From contig CP065366.1 of NCBI GenBank assembly GCA_023206055.1, positions 3,410,001 through 3,474,000 on the forward strand: a stretch of 64,000 nucleotides of DNA. The letters run 5' to 3'. The notes under the pieces are model-generated. The model worked only from the letters and a program-made list of their open reading frames with translations. It ran no database searches and was not told the origin of the DNA. Within the stretch, counting starts at the first letter, position 1. Each line of letters opens with the position of its first letter. The position numbers and the translations under genes are program-made. The stretch is from Vibrio cyclitrophicus. Its GTDB lineage: Bacteria > Pseudomonadota > Gammaproteobacteria > Enterobacterales > Vibrionaceae. Shown piece after piece: positions 15,646 to 24,599 of this stretch.

Positions 15646-17505
15646 ATGCGACGACTTGCCACATTACTTTTTGTTTGTATTTCCCTATTCACCCAGCCTG
15701 CGTGGGCGCTTTTTGGAAATGACAACGCCGAGCCAAGCTTCGGAGGCAATAACAACGGTTTTGTCCCTGTAGACCAAGCTTTCCCTTTCAATTACTACCA
15801 GCAAGACGGCAAGATGCTTCTCGACTGGCAAGTAAAAGAAGGCTACTACCTCTATCAACATAGCCTCTCTTTCACTGGCCAAAATCTTGCGATCGGCAAT
15901 GTTGAAATGGAAGATGGCAAGCCACACCAAGATGAATTCTTTGGTGAGGTGAGCATTTATACCCAGCCATTATTCGTGCAAGTTCCGCTACAGAGTTACC
16001 AAGATGGTTCACAGCTGATCGTTAAATATCAAGGCTGTGCAGATGCAGGTTTCTGCTATCCACCCGAAACTCGAATCATCGATATTGAACCATTTACAGC
16101 TACAGATTCAGGTTCAGGCGGCTCTCAAGCTAATGCAGTGTCGCCAGAGTCACCGGCTGCAAACAATGAGGCCGATGCTTCAGCACAGCAAGCCTCTCCA
16201 AAAGCAGACGTTGCAACTAACACTACTCCACAATCAACTGCACCCGTTTCAAAAGAAGCGAGCCTAGCCGATAAGCTCGGTGACAGTTGGTGGACGCCAT
16301 TATTATTCTTAGCACTTGGTGTTGGCTTAGCCTTTACACCGTGTGTTCTGCCGATGTACCCAATTCTAACGGGTATCGTATTAGGTGGCGGCAAGCTCAG
16401 CCAAGGTCGTGCGCTGATGTTGTCATTTATCTACGTGCAAGGTATGGCACTAACCTACACCCTATTAGGTTTAGTGGTTGCCTCTGCGGGTATGCAGTTC
16501 CAAGCGGCGATGCAGCATCCTTACGTGTTAATTGCATTGAGCGTTCTGTTTGTGGCGTTAGCTATGTCGATGTTTGGCGTTTATAACCTGCAACTCCCGA
16601 GCAGCATCCAAACGTGGCTCAACAACCAAAGCAACAAGCAGCAAGGTGGCAATACCTTGGGCGTGTTCGCGATGGGCGCTATCTCAGGCTTGGTGTGTTC
16701 ACCTTGTACCACAGCACCACTATCCGGTGCGCTGCTGTACGTCGCTCAGAGTGGTGACCTGTTTACCGGCGCAATCGCTTTGTATGCATTGGCGATGGGT
16801 ATGGGTATCCCACTGATTTTGGTGGCAGTATTTGGTAATAAGCTGCTGCCGAAAGCAGGCAGCTGGATGGACAAGGTGAAGATCGTATTTGGCTTTATCT
16901 TGCTGGCAGCGCCAATCTTCCTGCTAGAGCGCATTATCCCTGAGTTATGGGCAACGGTACTTTGGTCTGGCCTTGGCTTCATCGCCTTCGGTTGGCTATA
17001 CCACAGCAAGAATGCACTGCCATTCGGCGGCTGGAAGCAGAGTGCGGTAGGCATCATCGCGATGCTTGGCTTATTCGCTTCCGCACAGCCCGCATTGAAC
17101 TATTGGTTTGCGGAAAAGGGCGTAACGGTAGAACAACAGTATATCCAATTTGCACGCATCAACACCGTTGAAGAGCTCGAAATCCAGCTCATCGAAGCCA
17201 AGAAACTCGGCAAGCCAGTGATGCTCGATTTCTACGCTGATTGGTGTGTAGCATGTAAAGAGTTTGAGAAGTACACCTTCCACCAAGCTGATGTTGAGGA
17301 CAAGCTTTCTGATTTCGTCCTGCTTCAGGCTGACGTGACAAGAAACATGCCTCAAGACATTGAACTGCTTAAACAATTACAAGTGCTCGGTTTGCCAACG
17401 ATTGAGTTCTGGGATGGCGAGGGTAACCATGTTCCAAATGCTCGTGTCACTGGTTTTATGCCTGCCGATGTATTCTTAAAACACATGCAAGACCACCAGC
17501 TATAA
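15646..17505 (+). CDS. dsbD: Thiol:disulfide interchange protein DsbD
   Basis: DsbD carries reducing power from cytoplasmic thioredoxin across the inner membrane to periplasmic DsbC, DsbG and CcmG. The 619-aa protein has a signal peptide (1-21, ending QPAWA). The periplasmic alpha domain has Cys131 and Cys137. A long Ser/Ala/Gln-rich linker (about 152-207) follows. Eight membrane segments contain FTPCVLP (Cys233) and SPCTTAPLSG. The C-terminal thioredoxin-like domain has WCVAC with Cys534 and Cys537. It is about 50 residues longer than E. coli DsbD, mainly because of the low-complexity linker. All redox cysteines are present. Confidence 0.96.
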   Translation: MRRLATLLFVCISLFTQPAWALFGNDNAEPSFGGNNNGFVPVDQAFPFNYYQQDGKMLLDWQVKEGYYLYQHSLSFTGQNLAIGNVEMEDGKPHQDEFFGEVSIYTQPLFVQVPLQSYQDGSQLIVKYQGCADAGFCYPPETRIIDIEPFTATDSGSGGSQANAVSPESPAANNEADASAQQASPKADVATNTTPQSTAPVSKEASLADKLGDSWWTPLLFLALGVGLAFTPCVLPMYPILTGIVLGGGKLSQGRALMLSFIYVQGMALTYTLLGLVVASAGMQFQAAMQHPYVLIALSVLFVALAMSMFGVYNLQLPSSIQTWLNNQSNKQQGGNTLGVFAMGAISGLVCSPCTTAPLSGALLYVAQSGDLFTGAIALYALAMGMGIPLILVAVFGNKLLPKAGSWMDKVKIVFGFILLAAPIFLLERIIPELWATVLWSGLGFIAFGWLYHSKNALPFGGWKQSAVGIIAMLGLFASAQPALNYWFAEKGVTVEQQYIQFARINTVEELEIQLIEAKKLGKPVMLDFYADWCVACKEFEKYTFHQADVEDKLSDFVLLQADVTRNMPQDIELLKQLQVLGLPTIEFWDGEGNHVPNARVTGFMPADVFLKHMQDHQL

Positions 17506-17536
17506 CGACGACATTCGTCTAAATACAAGCACTCAC

Positions 17537-17583
17537 AAAAGCCGCACCGCTCCTCATAACGAGATGGCAGTGCGGCTTTTTTG
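17537..17583 (+). terminator. dsbD terminator
   Basis: AAAAGCCGCAC (17537-17547) pairs with GTGCGGCTTTT (17570-17580), with T-run continuing. It is an intrinsic terminator, possibly bidirectional. Confidence 0.85.
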
Positions 17584-17707
17584 TGATTATAGGAAACGCT
17601 TTCCAAGAACAGGGATAAAAGTCGATATGGTTCAGACTTTTCATGCATAGATATTGTCCACATACTCAATCAGGATGATAATAAATATTAACTAAATTGT
17701 TAAAAGT

Positions 17708-18346
17708 ATGAACGTCATGGACTCGACCTATACCATCATCATTGCTGATGACCACCCTCTCTTTCGCAACGCCCTGTTTCAGTCAGTTCATATGGCGATC
17801 AGCGGTGCGAACCTGCTTGAGGCCGATTCTCTCGATGCCTTACTGACTCTGTTAAAGAAAGAAGACGAACCGGATCTATTGTTGCTCGATCTTAAAATGC
17901 CGGGCGCCAATGGCATGTCAGGCTTGATTCAACTGCGCGCGGAATACCCAGATCTCCCTATTGTAGTGGTCTCTGCCAGTGAAGATGCCAGCGTGGTCAC
18001 TCAAGTGAAGAGCCACGGTGCGTTTGGCTTTATTCCTAAGTCGAGTGATATGCGTGAGTTGGTGAGTGCTCTGAATCAAGTACTAAATGGCGACCCGTTC
18101 TTCCCTGAAGGACTTATCACCAATAATGCAGCCTGTAGCGACCTTGCAGAAAAGCTTTCTACTCTGACGCCTCAGCAGTATAAGGTATTAGGGATGCTTT
18201 CTGACGGCTTGCTTAACAAGCAAATCGCGTATGAATTGAATGTTTCGGAAGCGACCATCAAAGCACATATGACGGCCATCTTCCGTAAACTGGATGTGAA
18301 AAATCGTACTCAAGCGGTTATCTTGCTACAAGAAGTCCACAATTAA
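17708..18346 (+). CDS. crbR: LuxR-type response regulator, probable CrbR
   Basis: This 212-aa NarL/FixJ-type regulator has an N-terminal receiver domain (Asp14, Asp15, phospho-acceptor Asp61 in LLLLDLKMPG, conserved Lys in FIPKSSD). The C-terminal LuxR helix-turn-helix is LTPQQYKVLGMLSDGLLNKQIAYEL followed by VSEATIKAHM (about 148-200). CrbR is the partner of the transporter-fused kinase CrbS and activates acs, the acetate switch described in V. cholerae. The kinase matching CrbS is encoded at 24600-28031 in the same region and acs at 32275, which supports the assignment. Its stop codon overlaps the stop of the convergent antiporter gene. Confidence 0.82.
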   Translation: MNVMDSTYTIIIADDHPLFRNALFQSVHMAISGANLLEADSLDALLTLLKKEDEPDLLLLDLKMPGANGMSGLIQLRAEYPDLPIVVVSASEDASVVTQVKSHGAFGFIPKSSDMRELVSALNQVLNGDPFFPEGLITNNAACSDLAEKLSTLTPQQYKVLGMLSDGLLNKQIAYELNVSEATIKAHMTAIFRKLDVKNRTQAVILLQEVHN

Positions 18347-20094
18347 GCTTCACTGATATCCTCTTCTAAAGTCGTCTTAGGTAAGCATAAACCCAACCTG
18401 ACGACTTTATGATCATCTATCTCTGCAACTACCCAAGTGATGTCATGCCACTCGAAGCTATCGCCCAATACAGGGTGTGCGCCAAGCTCCTGAGCAACCA
18501 ATTGTTTTAGCGTCATTTCTCGCTCTTCTTCCGAGCCAAGTTCAATACCATAACAATCACTCACCGCGGCAACTGATAGCTCAACATCGAGGAAGAAGTC
18601 ACCAAAGAAACGCGCAGCTTCTTCTGCTAGAGGCGCCTCACTGAACAACGAACTTAAGCTGTCCAAATCTTTGTCTTGACCAAGCACACATAAAATATCG
18701 TTCGCCTCTAATACAGTACTGCCCGATGGGTGGAGCAAAGCATCTTTTCTAAACAGTGCGGTAATTCGCGTTCCTTCAGGCATAGACAAGCGCTTCAGTG
18801 GTTCGCCCACACACCACTTCTCTTCTTTCAGCTTGTAAACAAACATCTCCCACTCACTGGTCGGATAAATCTCCATACCGGTACGAGAAATCGGTGTTGG
18901 CGTCGGTGGTAAGGTCACTTGAGCCAGTCTCGCGACTTTCATTAAGCTACCGCCTTGAACAATCAGCGAAACCATAACCACGAAGAAGGCGATGTTGAAA
19001 TACAGCTGAGCATTGGGCAAGCCTGCCATCATCGGGAATACAGCTAAAATGATCGGCACCGCGCCACGTAACCCAACCCAAGAAACAAACCAGCGCTCCT
19101 TGGTGGTAAAGCTTCTAAACGGTAGCAAGCCCAACCAAACAGACAGTGGACGTGCAAACAAGATCATACCGAAAGCCAATGCTAGCGCAGGCAGAGCAAT
19201 GTCCATCAGCGTCGATGGCGTCACCAGTAAACCCAATACCAAGAACATCACGATTTGGCTTAACCACGTCATGCCATCAAGGACATTAAGAATAGAGTGT
19301 CGAGAACGTGTCGGACGATTACCAATGAACAAGCCCACTAAGTAAATCGATAAGATACCGCTGCCGCCAAGCATGTTAGAGAAGGCAAACAGAGCTACAC
19401 CGCCACTGAGCACCAGAATCGAATACAAGCCATCAGCCAGCTGCACTCGATTGATTAAGCTCCACAGAACCCAACCGCCACCAAGGCCGATAAGCGTGCC
19501 TACACCAAACTGCATCGCGAAGCTTTTCAGTAGGAAGTTCATTCCCATCTCGGCATCTGGGGTGCCCAGCAGCGCAATTAAAGTCACTGTCAGGAACACC
19601 GCCATTGGGTCGTTGGTACCCGATTCGATCTCCAGAGTTGAGCCAACACGTTCATTGAGGCTCTGTCCTTTCAACAAAGAAAATACCGCAGCAGCATCAG
19701 TCGAACCGACAATCGCACCGACTAAGATACCCTGCATCAATGACAGGTCGAACAGCCAAGACGCCATTAAGCCTGTTAAGGTTGCGGTACATGCGACACC
19801 TATCGTCGCTAGCGAGAGCGACGGCCAAAAAGCAACCTTAAAACTCGCGACCTTGGTTCGCATACCGCCATCAAGCAGGATCACAGCAAGTGCAAGGTTA
19901 CTCACCAAGTAAGTGAGTGAATAATCATCGAAATTGATGCCACCAGGACCATCTTCACCCGCCAACATACCAACGAACAAAAAGATCAAAAGAATCGGAA
20001 CGCCCAATCGTGAGGACACTTGTGAGAAAAGCACACTGATGGCGATGAGTACCGCACCAGTTAAAAATAAGTGGTTAATAGTTATTGCGTCCAA
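18343..20094 (-). CDS. cvrA: K+/H+ antiporter NhaP2/CvrA
   Basis: This is a CPA1-type potassium/proton antiporter of the inner membrane with cytosolic regulatory domains. The first ~400 residues hold about 12 hydrophobic segments with GSTDAAAVFSLL, ESGTNDPMAVFLT and WVGLRGAVPIILAVFP. After that come a TrkA-C-like segment (WCVGEPLKRLSMPEGTRI) and a C-terminal CorC/HlyC-like domain (FFGDFFLDVEL... GAHPVLGDSFEWHDITWVVAEI). The longest frame begins at ATG 20160, but that start has no ribosome-binding site. TTG 20094 is preceded by GGGGGAA and gives MDAITINHLFLTGA, the expected NhaP2 N-terminus (583 aa). It converges on crbR with a TTAA stop overlap. Confidence 0.9.
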   Translation of the reverse strand: MDAITINHLFLTGAVLIAISVLFSQVSSRLGVPILLIFLFVGMLAGEDGPGGINFDDYSLTYLVSNLALAVILLDGGMRTKVASFKVAFWPSLSLATIGVACTATLTGLMASWLFDLSLMQGILVGAIVGSTDAAAVFSLLKGQSLNERVGSTLEIESGTNDPMAVFLTVTLIALLGTPDAEMGMNFLLKSFAMQFGVGTLIGLGGGWVLWSLINRVQLADGLYSILVLSGGVALFAFSNMLGGSGILSIYLVGLFIGNRPTRSRHSILNVLDGMTWLSQIVMFLVLGLLVTPSTLMDIALPALALAFGMILFARPLSVWLGLLPFRSFTTKERWFVSWVGLRGAVPIILAVFPMMAGLPNAQLYFNIAFFVVMVSLIVQGGSLMKVARLAQVTLPPTPTPISRTGMEIYPTSEWEMFVYKLKEEKWCVGEPLKRLSMPEGTRITALFRKDALLHPSGSTVLEANDILCVLGQDKDLDSLSSLFSEAPLAEEAARFFGDFFLDVELSVAAVSDCYGIELGSEEEREMTLKQLVAQELGAHPVLGDSFEWHDITWVVAEIDDHKVVRLGLCLPKTTLEEDISEA

Positions 20095-20160
20095 TTCGTT
20101 CCCCCAAAGAATAAAACTCAAGATATAAGCATGTTGATCTTCTAGCGCTAAGCATGGCAC

Positions 20161-20521
20161 GGTCGATGAAAGTGCTTTAGTTACTATAACAAACTTATGT
20201 TTCCCTTCGTGTCATACGCAGGACTAAATACCGTTTCTCAGTCATTTAGTTGTTAAATTTTATGACTCGCACTCTAATTCATCCACTTTTGTTAGACCTT
20301 TGGCTAATTTAACAACCTTGTAACATCACATTTTACTATAGTTCTGCCTCCTAACTCCCATATTTCAGTACATTATCGCCAATCTCATCCCGACTAAAGT
20401 TGCACAGATCCCTTGACCCATCCTTGCTACATTCTAAATCGTAACATTACGTTAACACGGATATTTTACATAAACGGTTTAACAAAAACGGTTTCTACGA
20501 AACGGAATAAAGGAGAAGGCA
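20161..20521 (+). promoter_or_regulatory. Intergenic region before the DUF4212/symporter pair
   Basis: This divergent interval should carry the antiporter promoter (-) and the promoter of the symporter operon (+). I see no convincing CRP or other palindrome. The ribosome-binding site AAAGGAGAAGGCA ends the region. CrbR control is plausible from context, but the sequence shows no site I can name. Confidence 0.4.
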
Positions 20522-20788
20522 ATGGCGTTCGAATCTACGGAACATGCTCAAGCCTACTGGAAGGAAAACTTGGGAATTATGGGAACACTGCTCGCGGTTT
20601 GGTTTGCAGTGTCTTACGGCGCTGGCATCTTATTTGTGGATGCCCTCAATACCGTTCAGTTTGGCGGGTTCAAGCTAGGATTTTGGTTCGCTCAACAAGG
20701 TTCAATTTATACCTTCGTGGCGTTGATATTTATTTACGTTGTTCGCATGAATAAGCTGGACAAAAAATACAACGTACAGGAAGACTAG
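20522..20788 (+). CDS. DUF4212 protein, small subunit of a sodium:solute symporter
   Basis: An 88-aa protein with two membrane helices (about residues 20-45 and 55-78) joined by a loop containing FGGFKLGFWFAQQGS. It belongs to the DUF4212 family, which almost always precedes a large SSS-family symporter of the VC_2705 type, as here (10 bp gap). It is thought to be an accessory subunit. Start ATG 20522 follows AAAGGAGAAGGC, an excellent ribosome-binding site. Confidence 0.93.
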   Translation: MAFESTEHAQAYWKENLGIMGTLLAVWFAVSYGAGILFVDALNTVQFGGFKLGFWFAQQGSIYTFVALIFIYVVRMNKLDKKYNVQED

Positions 20789-20798
20789 AGGCTAGAAC

Positions 20799-22502
20799 AT
20801 GGATATTCAAACTTGGACGTTTATTCTCGTCGGTATTACTTTCGCGGTATATATCGGCATCGCAATCTGGGCTCGTGCAGGGTCTACGAGTGAGTTCTAC
20901 GTTGCCGGCGGTGGTGTGCACCCAGTAGCAAACGGCATGGCGACTGCCGCTGACTGGATGTCGGCAGCATCATTCATCTCAATGGCAGGTATCATCTCAT
21001 TCGTTGGTTACGACGGTGCGGTTTACTTAATGGGTTGGACAGGTGGTTATGTACTACTTGCGCTATGTTTAGCACCTTACCTACGTAAGTTCGGTCAGTT
21101 TACGGTTCCGGATTTCATCGGTGAGCGCTACTACTCGAAAACAGCCCGTATGGTAGCGGTATTCTGTGCAATCTTCGTATCGTTTACGTACGTTGCAGGC
21201 CAGATGCGTGGTGTGGGCGTTGTATTCTCTCGTTTCCTAGAAGTCGACATTAACCTAGGTATCATCATTGGTATGGGTATTGTGTTCTTCTACGCAGTAC
21301 TTGGTGGCATGAAAGGCATCACTTATACGCAGGTAGCTCAATTCTGTGTCCTCATTTTCGCCTTTCTTGTTCCAGCAATCTTTACATCAATCATGATGAC
21401 AGGTAACCCACTTCCACAAGTTGGTATGGGCTCTACGCTATCAGGCACGGATGTATACCTACTTGATAAACTGGATGGACTCACCGAAGAACTCGGATTT
21501 ACCGCCTATACCGAAGGTAACAAGAGCATGGTAGATGTATTCTTCATCTGTGCGGCTCTAATGGTCGGTACTGCGGGTCTTCCACACGTAATCATTCGTT
21601 TCTTCACGGTACCAAAAGTACGTGATGCTCGTATCTCAGCGGGTTGGGCTCTACTGTTCATCTCATTGCTATACACAACAGCACCAGGCGTTGCAGCATT
21701 CGCTCGTGTAAACATGATCGAAACAATCAACGGCCCAGACATGCAAGGTGTCGCAGCAGCAGACGCACCAAGCTGGTACAAAAACTGGGAAAGCACTGGC
21801 CTAGTAGGTTGGGAAGATAAGAACGGCGATGGCAAAATGTTCTACTCGGGCGATGAGCGCAACGAGATGAAGATTAACCGTGACATCATCGTACTGGCTT
21901 CTCCAGAGCTAGCGAAACTACCAAACTGGGTTGTAGCACTACTGGCAGCCGGTGGCCTAGCAGCCGCACTATCAACTGCCGCAGGTCTACTACTGGTAAT
22001 CTCGACGTCGATTTCACATGACTTATTGAAGAAAGGCTTCAGACCAAACATGACCGACAAGCAGGAGCTATTAGCCGCTCGTTTGGCCGCTATGGTCGCG
22101 ATTGTTGGCGCAGGTTACTTGGGTATTAACCCACCAGGCTTCGTAGCTCAGGTAGTAGCGTTTGCCTTCGGCCTAGCCGCTGCATCCTTCTTCCCGGCGA
22201 TTATCCTAGGTATCTTCTATAAGAAGATGAACAAGGAAGGCGCAATTGCAGGTATGTTGTCAGGTATTGCCTTCACAGCAAGCTACATCATCTACTTCAA
22301 GTTCATTAACCCAGCAGCAAGCACACCGGAAAACTGGTGGTTTGGTATCAGCCCAGAAGGCATCGGTACGCTAGGTATGTGTCTAAACTTCGTAGTATCG
22401 ATTGCTGTAAACAAAGTAACTGCTGAAGTACCACAAGATGTACAAGATATGGTTGAGAACATCCGTTACCCGAAAGGTGCTGGTGAAGCTCACGACCACT
22501 AA
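20799..22502 (+). CDS. Sodium:solute symporter, VC_2705 type, probable acetate carrier
   Basis: A 567-aa SSS/SLC5-family transporter with about 13 membrane segments. Typical elements are STSEFYVAGGGVHPVANGMATAADWMSAASF near the start (29-59) and GGLAAALSTAAGLLLVISTSI near 385-405. Residues 339-353 read EDKNGDGKMFYSGDE, an EF-hand-like acidic loop in an extra-membrane insertion (about 310-360) that resembles a Ca2+ site. Related to ActP. The substrate is not provable from sequence, but DUF4212 upstream and the CrbSR-acs surroundings point to acetate or another short carboxylate. Confidence 0.88.
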   Translation: MDIQTWTFILVGITFAVYIGIAIWARAGSTSEFYVAGGGVHPVANGMATAADWMSAASFISMAGIISFVGYDGAVYLMGWTGGYVLLALCLAPYLRKFGQFTVPDFIGERYYSKTARMVAVFCAIFVSFTYVAGQMRGVGVVFSRFLEVDINLGIIIGMGIVFFYAVLGGMKGITYTQVAQFCVLIFAFLVPAIFTSIMMTGNPLPQVGMGSTLSGTDVYLLDKLDGLTEELGFTAYTEGNKSMVDVFFICAALMVGTAGLPHVIIRFFTVPKVRDARISAGWALLFISLLYTTAPGVAAFARVNMIETINGPDMQGVAAADAPSWYKNWESTGLVGWEDKNGDGKMFYSGDERNEMKINRDIIVLASPELAKLPNWVVALLAAGGLAAALSTAAGLLLVISTSISHDLLKKGFRPNMTDKQELLAARLAAMVAIVGAGYLGINPPGFVAQVVAFAFGLAAASFFPAIILGIFYKKMNKEGAIAGMLSGIAFTASYIIYFKFINPAASTPENWWFGISPEGIGTLGMCLNFVVSIAVNKVTAEVPQDVQDMVENIRYPKGAGEAHDH

Positions 22503-22565
22503 GCAGAGATGTTTAAAAAAAATGAAGCAGTACTTACATTGTAGGGATTAGGTACTGAATCTCAG

Positions 22566-22600
22566 AAAGCCGATACTTCATGTATCGGCTTTTTCTTTTT
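22566..22600 (+). terminator. Terminator after the symporter gene
   Basis: AAAGCCGATAC (22566-22576), loop TTCAT and GTATCGGCTTT (22582-22592) are followed by T-rich sequence. Confidence 0.9.
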
Positions 22601-22650
22601 CTGCTCATTTTATAAAAAGACAAACAAAGGGTTGTTTTTAAAATTTCATT

Positions 22651-22668
22651 TGATAATAATTATCATTA
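22651..22668. promoter_or_regulatory. Fur box upstream of the small gene and fumC
   Basis: TGATAATAATTATCATTA contains a perfect 7-1-7 dyad (TGATAAT-A-ATTATCA, 22651-22665), the core arrangement of Fur sites. It lies 19-33 bp before the start of the small gene, where bound Fe-Fur would block transcription. Confidence 0.8.
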
Positions 22669-22683
22669 ACATCCAATAAAGAG

Positions 22684-23076
22684 ATGCAGATGATGATGAA
22701 AGAGCAGCAGGGTCTCTATTCGAGGTTTTACAAAGCACAGGATCGCTTTGCTTCATTAGAGCAAGTTCAAGGCCATGAGCCGTTTGTAATTCGAGAGTAT
22801 ATCGAGTGTGCACTCACGCTTTCGGCTTACTATGAAAAGCATGCCGCTCAAGAAAACATCTTGTTGTGCGAGCTGTATCTACGCCAAGTTTTCTTTCATT
22901 TGATTGAAGCGATTGAGTCCCCTGAACGCAGCTTCGCCTTTCGTCATATCTGCCTAGACTCTATTCACTCACCACTATTTTATCTGAAACGCCACTACTG
23001 CCAACAACCTCAAGGCCAAGCGCGTTTTTTGAATCTCAGCCAAACACTACAACAAGTCCAAGCCCCACTTGGCTAA
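22684..23076 (+). CDS. Small protein upstream of fumC, FagA-like position
   Basis: A 130-aa soluble, mainly helical protein rich in Tyr, His, Gln and Leu, with cysteines at EYIECAL, ENILLCELYL, FRHICLDSI and HYCQQ. I know no domain in it. The order Fur box, small ORF, fumC is the same as fagA-fumC of Pseudomonas, where fagA is an iron-repressed gene of unknown function. Several in-frame ATGs occur at the start (22684, 22690, 22693, 22696); the exact one is uncertain. It ends 12 bp before fumC, so the two are very likely one operon. Confidence 0.75.
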   Translation: MQMMMKEQQGLYSRFYKAQDRFASLEQVQGHEPFVIREYIECALTLSAYYEKHAAQENILLCELYLRQVFFHLIEAIESPERSFAFRHICLDSIHSPLFYLKRHYCQQPQGQARFLNLSQTLQQVQAPLG

Positions 23077-23088
23077 CAAGGATAGAAG

Positions 23089-24474
23089 ATGGCCCTACAA
23101 TATCGAATTGAGAAAGACAGCATGGGGGAAGTGAAAGTCCCTGCTGATGCGCTATACCAAGCACAAACTCAACGTGCTGCAGATAACTTTGCTTTTAGTT
23201 CACACAAGATGCCAACCAGTTTCATCCAAGCACTGGCATTCATTAAACAGGCCGCCGCAGACACCAACGCTCAGTTGGGTTTGTTGGAAGGTGATATTGC
23301 CAACGCGATCGCCGAAGCAAGCCAAGAGATCATTGAGGGCAAACATCTCGATCAATTTCCGATCGATGTTTACCAAACTGGCTCTGGTACTAGCTCCAAC
23401 ATGAATGCTAATGAAGTGATTGCAACACTCGCTTCAAGAAGCTTGCAAGGCGACGTAAACCCCAATGATCACGTCAACATGGGCCAAAGCAGTAACGATG
23501 TGGTGCCAACCGCAATTCAAGTGAGCGTTGCTTTGATGGCAGAAAACAAGTTGTTGCCAGCACTAACTCACCTTGCTGAAGCTCTCACTATCAAGCAACA
23601 GGAGCTTGCTGAGGTAGTGAAGACAGGCCGCACTCACCTAATGGATGCGATGCCAATGACCTTTGCTCAAGAACTAGGTGGTTGGAAGTTTCAGATTGAA
23701 CACGCTAAGCAAGCAATAGAGAACACCCTGCCTGCTATCAAGGCTTTAGCACAAGGTGGTACGGCGGTTGGAACAGGGATCAATGCAGACCCACGCTTTG
23801 CCGATAAGTTTTCGAGTAACCTGTCTCAATCGACAAAGATCAGTTTTAGCTCCAGTGAAAACTTCTTTTTTAACCTCAGCAGTCAAGACGCGATCGTTGC
23901 GCTCTCTGGTCAGCTCAAAACTGCAGCAGTTGCGATCATGAAGATCTCAAACGATCTTCGCTGGATGAACTCTGGGCCGTTGGCTGGCTTAGGGGAAATT
24001 GAATTGCAGGCTCTCCAACCGGGCTCGTCTATCATGCCTGGCAAGGTAAACCCTGTAATTCCAGAAGCAGCTGCAATGGCGGCAGCGCAAGTTATTGGTA
24101 ATGACACCACCATTACGGTGGCTGGGCAGTCTGGCAACTTCCAACTGAATGTGATGCTGCCTGTGATTGCTCATAACGTATTAGAAAGCATAGAACTGTT
24201 AGCCAACAGCTCAGTCGCACTGGCTGATAAAGCGATTGCCACCTTCACGGTGCGCCAAGACAATCTCGATTTAGCGCTTTCAAAGAATCCAATTCTGGTG
24301 ACCGCACTTAACCCTGTGATTGGTTACCTAAAAGCGGCGGATATTGCCAAGAAAGCTTATAAAGAAGGCTTACCGATTCTTGATGTAGCAGAAAGAGAAA
24401 CCGATCTTAGTCGAGAAGAGCTCAGCAAGCTGCTTGATCCAACCACACTGACACAAGGTGGCATTGCAGGTTAG
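23089..24474 (+). CDS. fumC: Class II fumarate hydratase
   Basis: FumC hydrates fumarate to malate in the TCA cycle without an iron-sulfur cluster. The 461-aa protein has TGSGTSSNMNANEV (97-110), NPNDHVNMGQSSND (124-137), GRTHLMDAMPM (180-190, general base His183) and the signature GSSIMPGKVNP (312-322). The Fur box upstream implies derepression when iron is scarce, when the iron-dependent fumarase fails. RBS AAGGATAGAAG precedes ATG 23089. It is paralogous to AspA in this window but clearly the fumarase type (GRTH rather than GRTQ). Confidence 0.97.
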   Translation: MALQYRIEKDSMGEVKVPADALYQAQTQRAADNFAFSSHKMPTSFIQALAFIKQAAADTNAQLGLLEGDIANAIAEASQEIIEGKHLDQFPIDVYQTGSGTSSNMNANEVIATLASRSLQGDVNPNDHVNMGQSSNDVVPTAIQVSVALMAENKLLPALTHLAEALTIKQQELAEVVKTGRTHLMDAMPMTFAQELGGWKFQIEHAKQAIENTLPAIKALAQGGTAVGTGINADPRFADKFSSNLSQSTKISFSSSENFFFNLSSQDAIVALSGQLKTAAVAIMKISNDLRWMNSGPLAGLGEIELQALQPGSSIMPGKVNPVIPEAAAMAAAQVIGNDTTITVAGQSGNFQLNVMLPVIAHNVLESIELLANSSVALADKAIATFTVRQDNLDLALSKNPILVTALNPVIGYLKAADIAKKAYKEGLPILDVAERETDLSREELSKLLDPTTLTQGGIAG

Positions 24475-24524
24475 TTAGAAAACTGACAGGCATTTGCTAA
24501 AACTCGCTGAAATAGCAGAGACAA

Positions 24525-24548
24525 AAAAGGCCTCATACGAGGCCTTTT
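24525..24548. terminator. Bidirectional terminator between fumC and crbS
   Basis: AAAAGGCCTC (24525-24534), loop ATAC and GAGGCCTTTT (24539-24548) serve the convergent fumC and crbS genes. Confidence 0.9.
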
Positions 24549-24599
24549 CAATATCCGTTAGCAAGCCCGAACGTGCTAATCCGAACCTGTTAATTCAAG

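Noticed and set aside
19013..20128. Several long plus-strand frames opposite the antiporter gene
   Set aside because: They mirror codon patterns of the antisense gene and match nothing known.
22684..23076. Reading the small gene before fumC as a spurious frame
   Set aside because: A Fur box in front, tight spacing to fumC and coding-like composition argue that it is real.
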